Source: Planctomycetota bacterium
GTDB lineage: Bacteria; Planctomycetota; Planctomycetia; Gemmatales; Gemmataceae
Reading direction: 5' to 3'
NCBI GenBank assembly: GCA_016195405.1
Contig: JACPZP010000070.1
Coordinates: forward strand, 1 to 64,000
Length of the DNA stretch: 64,000 nt
Each line of letters starts with the position of its first letter. The first letter of the stretch is position 1. Positions 1 to 7,892 of the stretch are shown piece after piece. The translations under genes were made by a program, and so were the position numbers. Below the pieces are notes generated by a model. The model saw nothing but the letters and a program-made list of their open reading frames with translations. It did no database searches and was not told the DNA's origin.

Positions 1-299
1 GCCGTCTCGGGGCTCTTGTCGCCGAGTTGCCGGACGGCACCCAGTTCGCCGTCGGCACCGGACTTTCGGATGCCGCCCGCAACAGCCCGCCGCCGATCGG
101 CAGCATCATCACCTTCAAATACCAGGAGCTGACGGACGCCGGCGTGCCGAGATTCCCTTCGTTTGTCGGCGTCCGCAACGATCTACCCAACTCACTTTAC
201 AAAGGAGAAACAAGCATGCCCCAAACCAGCACCAAGAAGCGATGTTTCGAATTCGTTGGGAGAGGTTCCAACAAGTTCTGGGATATGTTGCGCGCCTGA
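1..299 (+). CDS. ATP-dependent DNA ligase, C-terminal end, running into a truncated WGR segment (5' end outside window)
   Basis: The frame is open from the window edge (codons begin at base 3) and has no start inside the window. The segment VGTGLSDAARNSPPPIGS followed by a GVPRFPSFVGVR-like end is the C-terminal OB-fold tail typical of small bacterial ATP-dependent DNA ligases, which seal nicks using ATP. A good Shine-Dalgarno (aaaggag) precedes an in-frame ATG at 216. The residues after it (FEFVGRGSNKFW) are the first strand of a WGR domain, a nucleic-acid-binding module often found next to such ligases. The WGR stops after about 27 residues, whereas a full one needs about 70. I infer that a separate or fused WGR gene was cut near 285. 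Compare the intact WGR at the end of the 26045-31582 protein. Confidence 0.7.
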   Translation, partial: RLGALVAELPDGTQFAVGTGLSDAARNSPPPIGSIITFKYQELTDAGVPRFPSFVGVRNDLPNSLYKGETSMPQTSTKKRCFEFVGRGSNKFWDMLRA

Positions 300-813
300 G
301 AGAATGTCTCCACTTCCATTGCCGTTGTGGTTTCCCGAATCCCCATCGCTGTTATCGGTAGCCGCGTTTGAATCGATCATGTCGCCATTCTGCACCGGAG
401 TCTCCAAGACGAGAAAGGCACAGCGTCCGAAACAGACTCGCTGCCCAATTCTGACGAAACTCTTGCCGATGCGTGTCGAGTCAACATAGGTGCCGTTGCT
501 GCTTCCCAAGTCCCGGACAAGCATCGCCGAATCGTAGGCTTCGATCTCGGCGTGGTTGCGTGAAATCATCTTGTCCTGTACGCGAAGCTCGCATTTGGAA
601 GAACGCCCGAGAACGTACCTTCCCGTGACGGAGGAGGAAGCGATCTGCGGAGAAATGCGGGGATTGGCTCAGCAGTGTGAGGATGCCGCTCATGGTGTCT
701 ACTCTGAATTCACTTCGAGGGACCGCCGGCAGAATAATTGCGACGTCAGTCGGCTGTTCTTTCTTGTCATCGAAAACCACTTCGCTGAATGACGATGCAC
801 GCGCCGACGACAT
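192..813 (-). pseudogene. FHA-domain protein, frameshifted and with a replaced C-terminus
   Basis: The downstream part reads GRYVLGRSSKCELRV, then ISRNHAEI and LGSSNGTYV. These are the GR, SRxHA and SxNGT signatures of a phosphothreonine-binding FHA domain. The frame carrying them has a stop (TGA) only about ten codons before GRYVLGR and no plausible start. A second frame starting at 813 gives a coding-like leader ending in MSGILTLLSQS. The two join naturally if one base is gained or lost around 655-668, beside a CCCC run. At the other end the frame continues antisense through the WGR stub, so the original C-terminus appears to be missing beyond about 285. The start at 813 overlaps the end of the repressor gene by 47 bp. 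It could be a decayed signalling protein or a gene with a sequencing error. Confidence 0.55.
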
Positions 814-1537
814 TGGTCATTTCGACGTATTGCGGTCTTTTCTTGCTGGCCCTCTCGCCCATTTCTATGGGTGAAATCACGGCGTCCAAAGGCTTCGTAA
901 GCAGGATCGTCTTCCCAGCCTTGCCGAATAGCTGCAGGGGAAACTCATCGGGTGCCTGGATTGGATTGTCTTCCCCCCAGCCTAGCCGGCCGAGCATGAT
1001 CTTTGACCCGATTCGGACAGTGATCAAATGACCGTACAGTCGCTCTACGCGCCGGAGCGGTTCTTGCCCGGTCTCGATTAGCAGCCAATCACCATCCCGC
1101 ACTTTTTCAGCTTCGTTCGCCACGATCTTACAGTCGTGAGCCACAAGGTACCAGTAGGCCGTCTCCGAGAAATAAGCGTCAGCGACTGGCAGACTCGTGT
1201 CGTAGAGCAGGTGTGGATAATCTTTAGGTGGCCCCGGCAACAGATGGTGCGACACAGGACAATACTTGCCACCATCACGAGTCAGATCGCGTCCACCAAT
1301 TGTGTCATGACCCTCGCCCAGAAAAAACCAGCGCAGATTGACTTTCGGCCACCGAGCTATGGCCAGGAGCAACGAGGCTGGTGGTTCCTGTTTTCCTCGC
1401 AGTACCCGCGAAAGTACCGGGTGGCTTATTTGCAAAGCCCGTGACATCTGCGAGATATTGCCTTCCCAGATGTTGTTTGCGAGCTTCCGGATCCGCCGCG
1501 CAATAGGCGAGATCGTATCTGTCAGTGCTTTTGCCAT
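767..1537 (-). CDS. XRE-type helix-turn-helix regulator with S24/LexA-like C-terminal region
   Basis: This 256-residue protein has an N-terminal helix-turn-helix (about residues 20-65; SQMSRALQISHPVLSRVLRG is a Cro/CI-like recognition segment). Its C-terminal half resembles phage repressor S24 domains, with a VRDGDWLLIE strand. The layout is that of phage and integrative-element repressors that control excision and lysogeny. Its location beside excisionase-like genes and an integrase supports that role. A strong promoter with an internal dyad lies just upstream, which suggests autoregulation. I did not identify a clear Ser/Lys self-cleavage dyad, so inducibility is open. Confidence 0.7.
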   Translation of the reverse strand: MAKALTDTISPIARRIRKLANNIWEGNISQMSRALQISHPVLSRVLRGKQEPPASLLLAIARWPKVNLRWFFLGEGHDTIGGRDLTRDGGKYCPVSHHLLPGPPKDYPHLLYDTSLPVADAYFSETAYWYLVAHDCKIVANEAEKVRDGDWLLIETGQEPLRRVERLYGHLITVRIGSKIMLGRLGWGEDNPIQAPDEFPLQLFGKAGKTILLTKPLDAVISPIEMGERASKKRPQYVEMTNVVGACIVIQRSGFR

Positions 1538-1578
1538 GGCGCCTCCGCGAAAAGTTTGCGGCTTGCCATTTTCACTTT

Positions 1579-1607
1579 AGATTAGTAAAATGATCAAATC
1601 TGGTCAA
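1579..1607 (-). promoter_or_regulatory. Sigma-70 promoter with dyad operator for the repressor gene
   Basis: On the minus strand TTGACC (1607-1602) is followed by a 17-bp spacer and TAATCT (1584-1579), a near-consensus promoter. The spacer begins AGATT and the -10 region ends AATCT, giving an imperfect dyad between and across the two elements. That is a likely operator for the adjacent XRE regulator. The spacing is seen directly; the operator role is inferred. Confidence 0.6.
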
Positions 1608-1684
1608 GCCTAGGATTCGCACATTTTCCATGAAACGTGAGGAATTCTCTACCGGGCGGCTAGATTCTTGATGGGAGGCAGGCC

Positions 1685-1914
1685 GTGGACAATCTAACGG
1701 TAAAACAGGTCGCGCAAAGGTTGGGTATCTCCGCGGCCACTGTCTACGCATTATGCAACCGGAGGCTGCTTAGCCATATTCGCATCGGTCTTGGACGCGG
1801 GACAGTGAGAATTCCTGATCTGCACTGAATGACTTCCTCGCCAGCGTAACCGTACAGCCGGCCAAGGCGCTCCCACCGAAGCATCCTTTGAACGACAAGC
1901 GTTTGAACGTCTAG
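1685..1914 (+). pseudogene. Excisionase-type HTH protein, frameshifted
   Basis: A GTG start at 1685 follows a strong ribosome site (gggagg). The product begins VDNLTVKQVAQRLGISAATV and continues to GLGRGTVRIP, the winged helix-turn-helix of excisionase/MerR-like proteins common on planctomycete elements. A TGA at 1826 cuts it at 47 codons. In another frame the sequence continues as ALNDFLASV and ends in KRLNV at a TAG (1912-1914), exactly the kind of C-terminus expected after RIPxxDL. One base lost or gained near 1815-1822 explains this. As sequenced, the protein loses its last helix. Confidence 0.6.
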
Positions 1915-1944
1915 TTCGGTTTCCGGCCGCGTCGGGATGACACC

Positions 1945-2223
1945 ATGAAAGGGACGATTGACAACCACCATTCGGCTGTCGAACGCGCCGTCCACCCGGC
2001 TTTGGCGCCGTTACTTGTGCCGACGCGAGAGGCCGCCAGAATATGCGGCATAGGCCAATCGACGTGGTTTCGCCTCATTGCCGGCGGCAAGATCGGACCG
2101 GTGCCCTTGAAGCTAGGCGGTCGGGTGCTCTGGCGCATGGAGGACTTGACTCGCTGGACGGCGGCCGGTTGTCCGGACCGCGACGCTTGGCTTGCCATGG
2201 AAGAGGCCCGCCGCCGCGCGTGA
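1945..2223 (+). CDS. AlpA/excisionase-like small HTH protein
   Basis: This 92-residue protein has TREAARICGIGQSTWFRLI, a helix-turn-helix of the AlpA/HTH_17 type, followed by GRVLWRMEDLTRW. These small DNA-binding proteins act as excisionases or integrase regulators on phage-derived islands. It lies 169 bp upstream of the integrase in the same direction, which fits a recombination-directionality role. Its substrate site is not known. Confidence 0.7.
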   Translation: MKGTIDNHHSAVERAVHPALAPLLVPTREAARICGIGQSTWFRLIAGGKIGPVPLKLGGRVLWRMEDLTRWTAAGCPDRDAWLAMEEARRRA

Positions 2224-2392
2224 TTCTCCGGCACAATAGGCTGGCTTGAAGGAAACACCGACCCGCGTATGATCTTGACCTGCTGCCGTCTGCAAAAGAA
2301 TCGAGGCCCGCAGCAGATCCTTTGGTTGTGCCAACGCTCGCGACTCACAACGTGGGCGCCGGCCGGCCGCTTGTGAGAAAGGACGACCCATT

Positions 2393-3895
2393 ATGGCCGA
2401 AGTCTACCGCCCAACTTATACCGTCACCGATCCCAAAACCGGCGAGCGGATCAAAAAGAAATCCCGGCGCTGGCATATCCGTTACTACTCCCCCGATGGA
2501 GGCCGCCACCGGGTCAAGGGCTACAAGGACCGCCGGGCAACGGAGGCTCTGGCCGTGGAGCTTGAGCGCCGCGCCATCCAGGAAGCCGCCGGCCAGATAG
2601 ACCCCTTTGAGGCCCACCGCAAGAAAGCCTTGGCCAGACACCTTGAAGATTTCCTGTCCCACTTGCGGGCCAAGGAAGTGACGGAGTTTCACGCCCACGT
2701 TGTTAGCGCACGCGCCCGCAAGGTCATCGACGGTTGCGGGTTCGTTTTCATTAGCGACCTATCGGCAAGCGGCGTGCAGGGGTTCATTGCCGAGCTGCGC
2801 AGGGGACGGGAGGGCAAACCAGGAATCAGCATCCAGACCGGGAATTTCTACCTGTCCGCCGTCAAACAATTCTGCCGCTGGCTAGTGAAGGACCGGCGCA
2901 CGCCCGATAATCCTTTGGCCCACCTGTCCGGGGGTAACGTGAAGCTGGACCGCCGGCATGACCGGCGCGCCTTCACGGAGGAAGAGTTGGCCTACTTGCT
3001 CGAAGCGGCCCGGCAGAGCAAAGAAGACTTTCGCGACTTGACCGGGGAAGATCGGTTCATGGTATACCTGACCGCCCTGGGAACCGGCCTACGAGCCCGC
3101 GAGCTTTCATCACTGACACCGAGCAGCTTCGACTTGGCGGGCGACCCGCCGACCGTGCGCGTCGTGGCCGCTTACGCAAAGAATCGGCGCGAAGCCGTCC
3201 AGCCTATTCCCCCGAGGCTAGCTCAAACAGTGCGAAGTTATATTTCGGGTCGTGCCAGCGAATCACTCCTCTGGCCAGGGACGTGGCGGGAGAAGGCGGC
3301 GGAGATGATTCGCGAGGATTTGGCGGCCGCTCGCGTGGCATGGTTGCAGAACGTACGAGATGCTGCCCAGCGGGCCGAGATGGAGCAAAGCGACTTCCTG
3401 GCCTACCGCAATGCCGCGGGGCTTGTGGCGGATTTTCACGCCACGCGGCACACCTATATCACTCTGATCGGTCGGCGCGCTTCCCCCAAGGTTCACCAAG
3501 AGCTGGCCCGCCATTCCGATTACCGCCTGACCGGGCGCTATACCCATGCCCTCTTGCACGACCTGGCCGCCGCCGTGGATGCCCTACCATCCTTCCAGCC
3601 CCCGGATCCCGATTCAGAGAGACAAACCCTTCCCGCCACCGGAACCGAGGGGAAAACGGGCGACCGAAAACTTAGCCCAAACCTTGTCCCGCAAATTGCT
3701 ATTCGGGGGGAAAACCCGGGAGCAATTGGGAAAACGGCCGGGCCAGTGACAGGAGATTGTCACAGCGCGAAAGCCCTGCAAATTACGCGGTTTGAGAGCG
3801 ATTCGGAAGCGATGGGAACGGATGGGAAAAACTACGCCCGGAGGGACTTGAACCCCCAACCTATGGTTCCGAAGACCATTGCTCTATCCAGTTGA
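2393..3895 (+). CDS. Tyrosine-type site-specific integrase
   Basis: This 500-residue protein starts after a good ribosome site (gaaagga). The N-terminal half contains a SAM-like core-binding domain (about residues 80-190). The catalytic domain shows the tyrosine recombinase residues: Arg in GLRARELSSL, HATRHTYI (HxxR), a later His in LARHSDYR, and the nucleophile Tyr in GRYTHA. The last 20 or so residues are read through tRNA-Arg on the opposite strand, so they are element-chromosome junction rather than conserved protein. This arrangement is typical when an island has integrated at a tRNA 3' end. The integrase presumably catalyses insertion and excision of the element to its left. Confidence 0.9.
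   Translation: MAEVYRPTYTVTDPKTGERIKKKSRRWHIRYYSPDGGRHRVKGYKDRRATEALAVELERRAIQEAAGQIDPFEAHRKKALARHLEDFLSHLRAKEVTEFHAHVVSARARKVIDGCGFVFISDLSASGVQGFIAELRRGREGKPGISIQTGNFYLSAVKQFCRWLVKDRRTPDNPLAHLSGGNVKLDRRHDRRAFTEEELAYLLEAARQSKEDFRDLTGEDRFMVYLTALGTGLRARELSSLTPSSFDLAGDPPTVRVVAAYAKNRREAVQPIPPRLAQTVRSYISGRASESLLWPGTWREKAAEMIREDLAAARVAWLQNVRDAAQRAEMEQSDFLAYRNAAGLVADFHATRHTYITLIGRRASPKVHQELARHSDYRLTGRYTHALLHDLAAAVDALPSFQPPDPDSERQTLPATGTEGKTGDRKLSPNLVPQIAIRGENPGAIGKTAGPVTGDCHSAKALQITRFESDSEAMGTDGKNYARRDLNPQPMVPKTIALSS
3834..3895. other. Probable attachment site (attR-like) within tRNA-Arg
   Basis: The integrase reading frame ends inside the 3' portion of tRNA-Arg, and the tRNA 3' end faces the integrase. 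Integrases of this kind recombine within the T-arm/3' end, rebuilding the tRNA on one side. The core should lie within these bases. I found no second copy of the tRNA 3' end in bases 1-3800, so the partner site must be outside the window or degraded. Confidence 0.5.
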
Positions 3896-3906
3896 GCTAC
3901 GGGCGC
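3834..3906 (-). tRNA. tRNA-Arg (anticodon TCG)
   Basis: The minus strand folds as a 73-nt cloverleaf. The 7-bp acceptor stem has a G-U end pair, the 5-bp anticodon stem ATGGT/ACCAT has loop CTTCGGA, and the T-arm is GGGGG-TTCAAGT-CCCTC. The anticodon TCG reads CGA arginine codons. CCA is not encoded. Its 3' half is overlapped antisense by the integrase end. Confidence 0.93.
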
Positions 3907-4068
3907 TTGGTAGGGTGAGTTTACCAGGGGCGGGGGGAATTACAAGCGCGGCCCAAGACGGTGGCAGCGACCGAATCACCTCTCGGCTTGAAGCGTCTCT
4001 ATTCGGAACGCCGCTCTGATGCGCGGCCAGCCTTTGCTTTCCTTTCCCCGGCTCATGGGAGATCCGTC

Positions 4069-5325
4069 ATGAGAACTCTTGGCATGACCATGGCTTGTTT
4101 GCTGACAACCGTGGCAGTATGGCAGGGCGCGCAAGCCGGAGAAACGGGGAAGAATGCGACGCTGGCCGCGCGCAAGTTGAAGGTGCTGGTCGTGGAGGGG
4201 GAGCCGCACGCCCGCGGGGTGATGCACGGCAAGGCGATGAAGGAAGAGATTCACAAGCTCCTCAAGCTCTGGAAGGCCGATCTTGGCAAGGGCCTTAAAA
4301 TGGACGCCGATGAGTTTGTCAAGCTGTTCGTGAAGAAGACGGACTTCCTAGCGGCGATGAAGAAGTGGACGCCGGACCTGATCGAGGAGATCGCGGGCAT
4401 TGCCGAGGGGGCCGGCGTCGATCATGACACGATCTTCGTCTTTCAGCTTCCCGACGAAGTCTGGGCCAACGGGCAGGACATCGTATTGAAAAAGGGGTCA
4501 GACCCTGTGGGGTTAGAGGGTCAGACCCCTTTTTCAACAAGTGAGCGCTGCAGTTGCCTGGGCTTTAGCCGCAAGGGCGACCGTCCGGCATACGTCGCTC
4601 AGAACCTCGACCTGCCGCCCTTTCACGACGGCTTTCAGATGGTGCTGCACGTCAAGGAAAAGGACACCGAGGCGTTCGTGCTGACCGTCCCTGGCCTGAT
4701 CGCCCTCAACGGCATGAACAACAAGTCGGTGGCCATCTGCTGCAACACGCTGCTCCAGCTCAATTCCTGCCACGACGGCCTGCCGGTCGCCTGCATCATT
4801 CGCGGCGTTTTACGGCAAAAGTCCGAGGAGGAAGCCGTGGCGTTCCTGCGCCGCGTCCAGCACGCTTCCGGCCAAAACTATGTCTTGGGCGGTCCCGAAA
4901 AGGCCTGGGATTTTGAATGCTCAGCCAACGCCGTGAGCCAATTCACGCCCAAAGGCCAGGACAGCGCCGTCTGGCACACCAACCATCCGCTGGTAAGCAA
5001 TGATTTCCGCACCAGCTACAAGGCATACCTGAAAAAGTCCGAGGCGCTCGACAAGATTCTGACCAACACCCGCACCCGTCTGCAATGCCTGGAAAGCCGG
5101 CTCTCTGACAAGTCGCTCGTCCCCGGCCTCGATCTCATCAAGACGACCTTGCGTTCGAAGGACTCCGCCGCCTGCCCCGTGTGCCGCTCCGATACGAAAA
5201 AGGGCGCGTTCACGTTCGCGTCGACCATTGCCGTGCTATCATCGGAGCCGGAGCTTTACGTGGCGCCCGGTCCGCCGGATCGTGATGCGTACGAGAAGCT
5301 CACGTTTTCGACTCGGCCGAAATGA
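4069..5325 (+). CDS. C45-type peptidase / acyl-CoA:6-aminopenicillanate acyltransferase-like Ntn hydrolase, exported
   Basis: This 418-residue protein starts with a signal peptide (MRTLGMTMACLLTTVAVW, then AQA). ATG 4069 was chosen over an upstream frame extension because the signal peptide begins there. The body matches the C45 family: GMVHG-like GVMHGKAMKEE near the start, then the putative nucleophile in ERCSCLGFSRKG (Cys161 or Cys163) and AQNLDLPP. These enzymes self-process before the Cys and hydrolyse amides. A 52-bp palindromic element is inserted in frame just before the nucleophile, adding about 17 residues (LKKGSDPVGLEGQTPFST). Substrate unknown. Alternatively a general planctomycete C45 homologue without acyltransferase activity. 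Confidence 0.75.
   Translation: MRTLGMTMACLLTTVAVWQGAQAGETGKNATLAARKLKVLVVEGEPHARGVMHGKAMKEEIHKLLKLWKADLGKGLKMDADEFVKLFVKKTDFLAAMKKWTPDLIEEIAGIAEGAGVDHDTIFVFQLPDEVWANGQDIVLKKGSDPVGLEGQTPFSTSERCSCLGFSRKGDRPAYVAQNLDLPPFHDGFQMVLHVKEKDTEAFVLTVPGLIALNGMNNKSVAICCNTLLQLNSCHDGLPVACIIRGVLRQKSEEEAVAFLRRVQHASGQNYVLGGPEKAWDFECSANAVSQFTPKGQDSAVWHTNHPLVSNDFRTSYKAYLKKSEALDKILTNTRTRLQCLESRLSDKSLVPGLDLIKTTLRSKDSAACPVCRSDTKKGAFTFASTIAVLSSEPELYVAPGPPDRDAYEKLTFSTRPK
4486..4537. repeat. 52-bp palindromic repeat inserted inside the C45 peptidase gene
   Basis: Two 21-bp arms (4486-4506 and 4517-4537) match at 20 of 21 positions around a 10-nt loop. Each arm begins TTGAAAAAGGGGTCAGACCC or its complement. The same architecture (21-bp arms, 10-nt loop, 52 bp total, AAAAAGGGGTCA core) occurs at 11556-11607. 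It is read through as protein here. Confidence 0.85.
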
Positions 5326-5452
5326 TAACTGCCGGCGTCGCAACGGTCGGTGGTGCAGTACCGTCGCCGTGGTCCCTCTTAAAGAACACGAGGCCGATCA
5401 CGAGCACTAGGGCGATTCCGAGAACCAGACCGAGCTTTGCGTCGTTGGGCAT
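5300..5452 (-). CDS. Small single-pass membrane protein, unknown function
   Basis: The 50-residue product begins MPNDAKLGLVLGIALVLVIG, a short polar start followed by one hydrophobic segment (about residues 6-24), then FFKRDHGDG and a Thr/Pro/Ala-rich tail. Similar short MPNDAKLGL proteins are familiar to me from planctomycetes, sometimes extended by a LysM domain; no LysM is present here. ATG 5452 is preferred over an upstream extension because of that conserved start. Its 3' end overlaps the C45 gene by 26 bp on the opposite strand. Confidence 0.5.
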   Translation of the reverse strand: MPNDAKLGLVLGIALVLVIGLVFFKRDHGDGTAPPTVATPAVIISAESKT

Positions 5453-5724
5453 GATGAGCCGCTTTCGTTGATGGTCAAAGCAATTATGCGCGGCAACTTG
5501 GGGCATCCGGTCGCCGCCCGCATTTCTTTAGAAATAAATCCCGATCACGTCTGAAAGAATCGCTCACTCCAAGCAAAAGCCGCTTCACCGATTCCATTCC
5601 CCCAGTCCGATCTTTAGGGCGGGGCGGGGAGGCAATTTGTGGATCGGCATAGGAAAAACCGGCAAAATCGGTTATCCTTTTCATCCTCGACCCGCTCTTT
5701 TCGTGCATGCGAAAGGATTCAGCC

Positions 5725-6993
5725 ATGCGCGTTTGCCTTTTCGAAGATAGTCCCGACAAGCTCGAGCCGCTGACCTTGACTCGACCCGCCTTCGACCTCC
5801 TCTGCGGCATGAGTTCGTTGGGCCAAAAACAGCTCCGGCACTTCGGAGCGACCTCCTGTGGCATGATCGTCCGGCCTGGCCTGGTTTCCTTGACGCAGAT
5901 GCAGCATCCCAGCGCCGCGGTCAACGATCACGATTGGTTGGAGGCGGCCAAAACCATCTTGGTCAATGGCCGATGGCTGCCGCCCGCTGGAAGAGCGCTC
6001 CATATCTCGGAACCGTGCGTCGGCATGTTCGAGGACGAGTTGGCATTCGCGGTCGTACCCGAAGCCAAGCTGCACGGTCTGACGCCCGCGAACTTCGGCG
6101 AATTCCTCGACCGCTTCGAAGCGGAACTGCCGCAGCGAGCCGTCAGCGGCCGAATGATCCGATATCCTTGGGACTTGGTCGAGCACAACGGCGATCAAAT
6201 CCGCAACGATTTCGCCGTCGGCGATTGGGCAGAGCCGGACCACCAGGAAATTGCCGTCGTAGGGGCCACGGAGTTGCTGTGGGTCGATCCGAGCGCTCGC
6301 GTCGATCCGTTCGTCGTCGCTGACACCACCAGCGGCCCGGTCATCATCGATCGCCAGGCGTTGGTGACCGCGTTCACTCGGCTGGAAGGGCCGTGCTACA
6401 TTGGGCCGGGCACGCAGGTTCATGGCGCCAAGATTCGCGCGGGCACGACACTCGGCCCGCAATGCCGGATCGGCGGCGAGGTCGAGGCCAGCATCGTCCA
6501 CGGCCACAGCAATAAGCATCACGACGGCTTCCTTGGCCACAGCTACGTCGGCGAGTGGGTCAACCTCGGCGCCGGCACGCACAACAGCGACCTGCGCAAC
6601 GATTACGGCGAAGTCACGGTCACCATCCACGGCGAACGCGTGCCGACGGGCCTTTCGAAAGTCGGCTGTTTTCTCGGCGATCACACTAAAACCGGCCTGG
6701 GCACGCTCCTCAATACCGGCACGAACACGGGCGTCTTCTGCAATCTGCTGCCCGCGGGTCGGTTTGCCCCCAAACACGTGCCGTCGTTTTCCAGCTGGTG
6801 GAACGGCCGGCTGCAGGAATCAGTCGACATGGAGCTACACCTGCGGACGGCCCAGATCGTCATGAAACGCCGCGGCCAAGTGCTGACTGAGGCGCACATC
6901 GAGCTTTACCAGGCATTGTTGCGGGAAACGGCCGGCGAGCGCCGCGAGGCCCTGCGCGACAGCGAACTTCGAACCCTGCGCCGCAGTGCATGA
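5725..6993 (+). CDS. GlmU-like putative sugar nucleotidyltransferase with left-handed beta-helix
   Basis: This 422-residue protein begins MRVCLFEDSPDKLEPLTLTR, the start of the 'alternative bacterial GlmU' family found in planctomycetes and Bacteroidetes. ATG 5725 has a ribosome site (gaaagga); the in-frame ATG at 5707 does not. The N-terminal half is nucleotidyltransferase-like. From about residue 190 hexapeptide repeats form a left-handed beta-helix, with VHGHSNKHHDGFLGHSYVG and NLGAGTHNSDL corresponding to the acetyltransferase/uridylyl regions of GlmU relatives. The likely role is making an activated amino sugar such as UDP-GlcNAc for cell-envelope polymers. Exact substrates are inferred from the family. 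Confidence 0.8.
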   Translation: MRVCLFEDSPDKLEPLTLTRPAFDLLCGMSSLGQKQLRHFGATSCGMIVRPGLVSLTQMQHPSAAVNDHDWLEAAKTILVNGRWLPPAGRALHISEPCVGMFEDELAFAVVPEAKLHGLTPANFGEFLDRFEAELPQRAVSGRMIRYPWDLVEHNGDQIRNDFAVGDWAEPDHQEIAVVGATELLWVDPSARVDPFVVADTTSGPVIIDRQALVTAFTRLEGPCYIGPGTQVHGAKIRAGTTLGPQCRIGGEVEASIVHGHSNKHHDGFLGHSYVGEWVNLGAGTHNSDLRNDYGEVTVTIHGERVPTGLSKVGCFLGDHTKTGLGTLLNTGTNTGVFCNLLPAGRFAPKHVPSFSSWWNGRLQESVDMELHLRTAQIVMKRRGQVLTEAHIELYQALLRETAGERREALRDSELRTLRRSA

Positions 6994-7008
6994 GGTAATC
7001 GATTTTCC

Positions 7009-7037
7009 TTGACACGTCTTTCACCGCGTCTTAACCT
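7009..7037 (+). promoter_or_regulatory. Sigma-70 promoter upstream of the DUF1559 array
   Basis: TTGACA (7009-7014), a 17-bp spacer and TAACCT (7032-7037) lie about 50 bp before the first DUF1559 start at 7086. A perfect -35 with ideal spacing makes this a credible promoter, and it supports the 7086 start over the upstream in-frame ATG at 7041. Confidence 0.55.
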
Positions 7038-7085
7038 GACATGCGCTCATTTCTCACCACCTTTTCTCGTGGAAAGGATCGTTCC

Positions 7086-7871
7086 ATGGTCCGCCAACCG
7101 ACCGCGCGAAGGGGTTTCACTCTCGTGCAGCTCCTGTTCATCATCGCGTTTTTGCTATTCTTGTTCGGCATTCTAGTTTCCGCGGTGGGACGGGTGCGGC
7201 AGGTGGCCGATCAAACATCGTCGCAAAACAGTTTGAAACAGCTGGCACTGGCCTGCCACAGCTTCAACGACGTATTCCGCCGGCTGCCTCCGACCGTGGG
7301 AAAGGCCGGCGAGACCATCGGAACATGCCATTTTCATCTGCTGCCATTCGTCGAAGAAGACAATCTCTTCAAGCGCGGCGAAGGGTCGGTGTGGAAGAAC
7401 GGCGTCAACGGCGTCGTTATTCCCTGGTTTCTCAATGCCAGCGACAAGAGCGCCGGTCCCGACCACAAATTTCAAGATTGGCTCGCGACTACGAATTTCG
7501 CCTGCAACTGGCTTACGTTCAAGACCGGCGAGAACCGTATCCCGGCCAGCTTTCCCGACGGCACCTCCAACACGCTGATCTTCGCCGAGCGCTACCAGAT
7601 CTGTAATGGCGTCCCGACCGCATGGGGCTACGCGACTCTCTACACTTGGGCGCCGATGTTTGGCTACTACAGTCACGGCAAATTCCAGTCGGCCCCGTCA
7701 CAAGACGAGTGTGATCCTACATTGCCGCAGTCGATTGATCCGGCAGGCATCTCGGTGGCGCTCGGCGACGCTAGTTCGCGCCGGGTGAGCCCGTCGATCA
7801 GTCCGGAAACATGGTGGTACGTCACCGACCCCGCCGACGGCATGGTGTTGGGTCCGGACTGGAACGATTGA
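7086..7871 (+). CDS. DUF1559 pilin-like protein, copy 1
   Basis: This 261-residue protein has the type IV pilin/pseudopilin leader RRGFTLVQLLFIIAFLLFLF. Cleavage is expected after Gly with Phe at +1. Gln replaces the usual Glu at +5. The rest is the DUF1559 body with NSLKQLALACHSFND, FPDGTSNTLIFAE and the C-terminal GDASSRRVSPSISPETWW. DUF1559 proteins are massively expanded in planctomycetes and are probably surface or pseudopilus components. This is the first of four tandem paralogues in one direction. Confidence 0.88.
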   Translation: MVRQPTARRGFTLVQLLFIIAFLLFLFGILVSAVGRVRQVADQTSSQNSLKQLALACHSFNDVFRRLPPTVGKAGETIGTCHFHLLPFVEEDNLFKRGEGSVWKNGVNGVVIPWFLNASDKSAGPDHKFQDWLATTNFACNWLTFKTGENRIPASFPDGTSNTLIFAERYQICNGVPTAWGYATLYTWAPMFGYYSHGKFQSAPSQDECDPTLPQSIDPAGISVALGDASSRRVSPSISPETWWYVTDPADGMVLGPDWND

Positions 7872-7892
7872 GTGCTTTGTGAGGGGATGACA

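Noticed and set aside
5719..6777. A 352-codon open frame antisense to the GlmU-like gene
   Set aside because: It is a high-GC antisense shadow; the plus-strand frame has clear hexapeptide repeats and a ribosome site.
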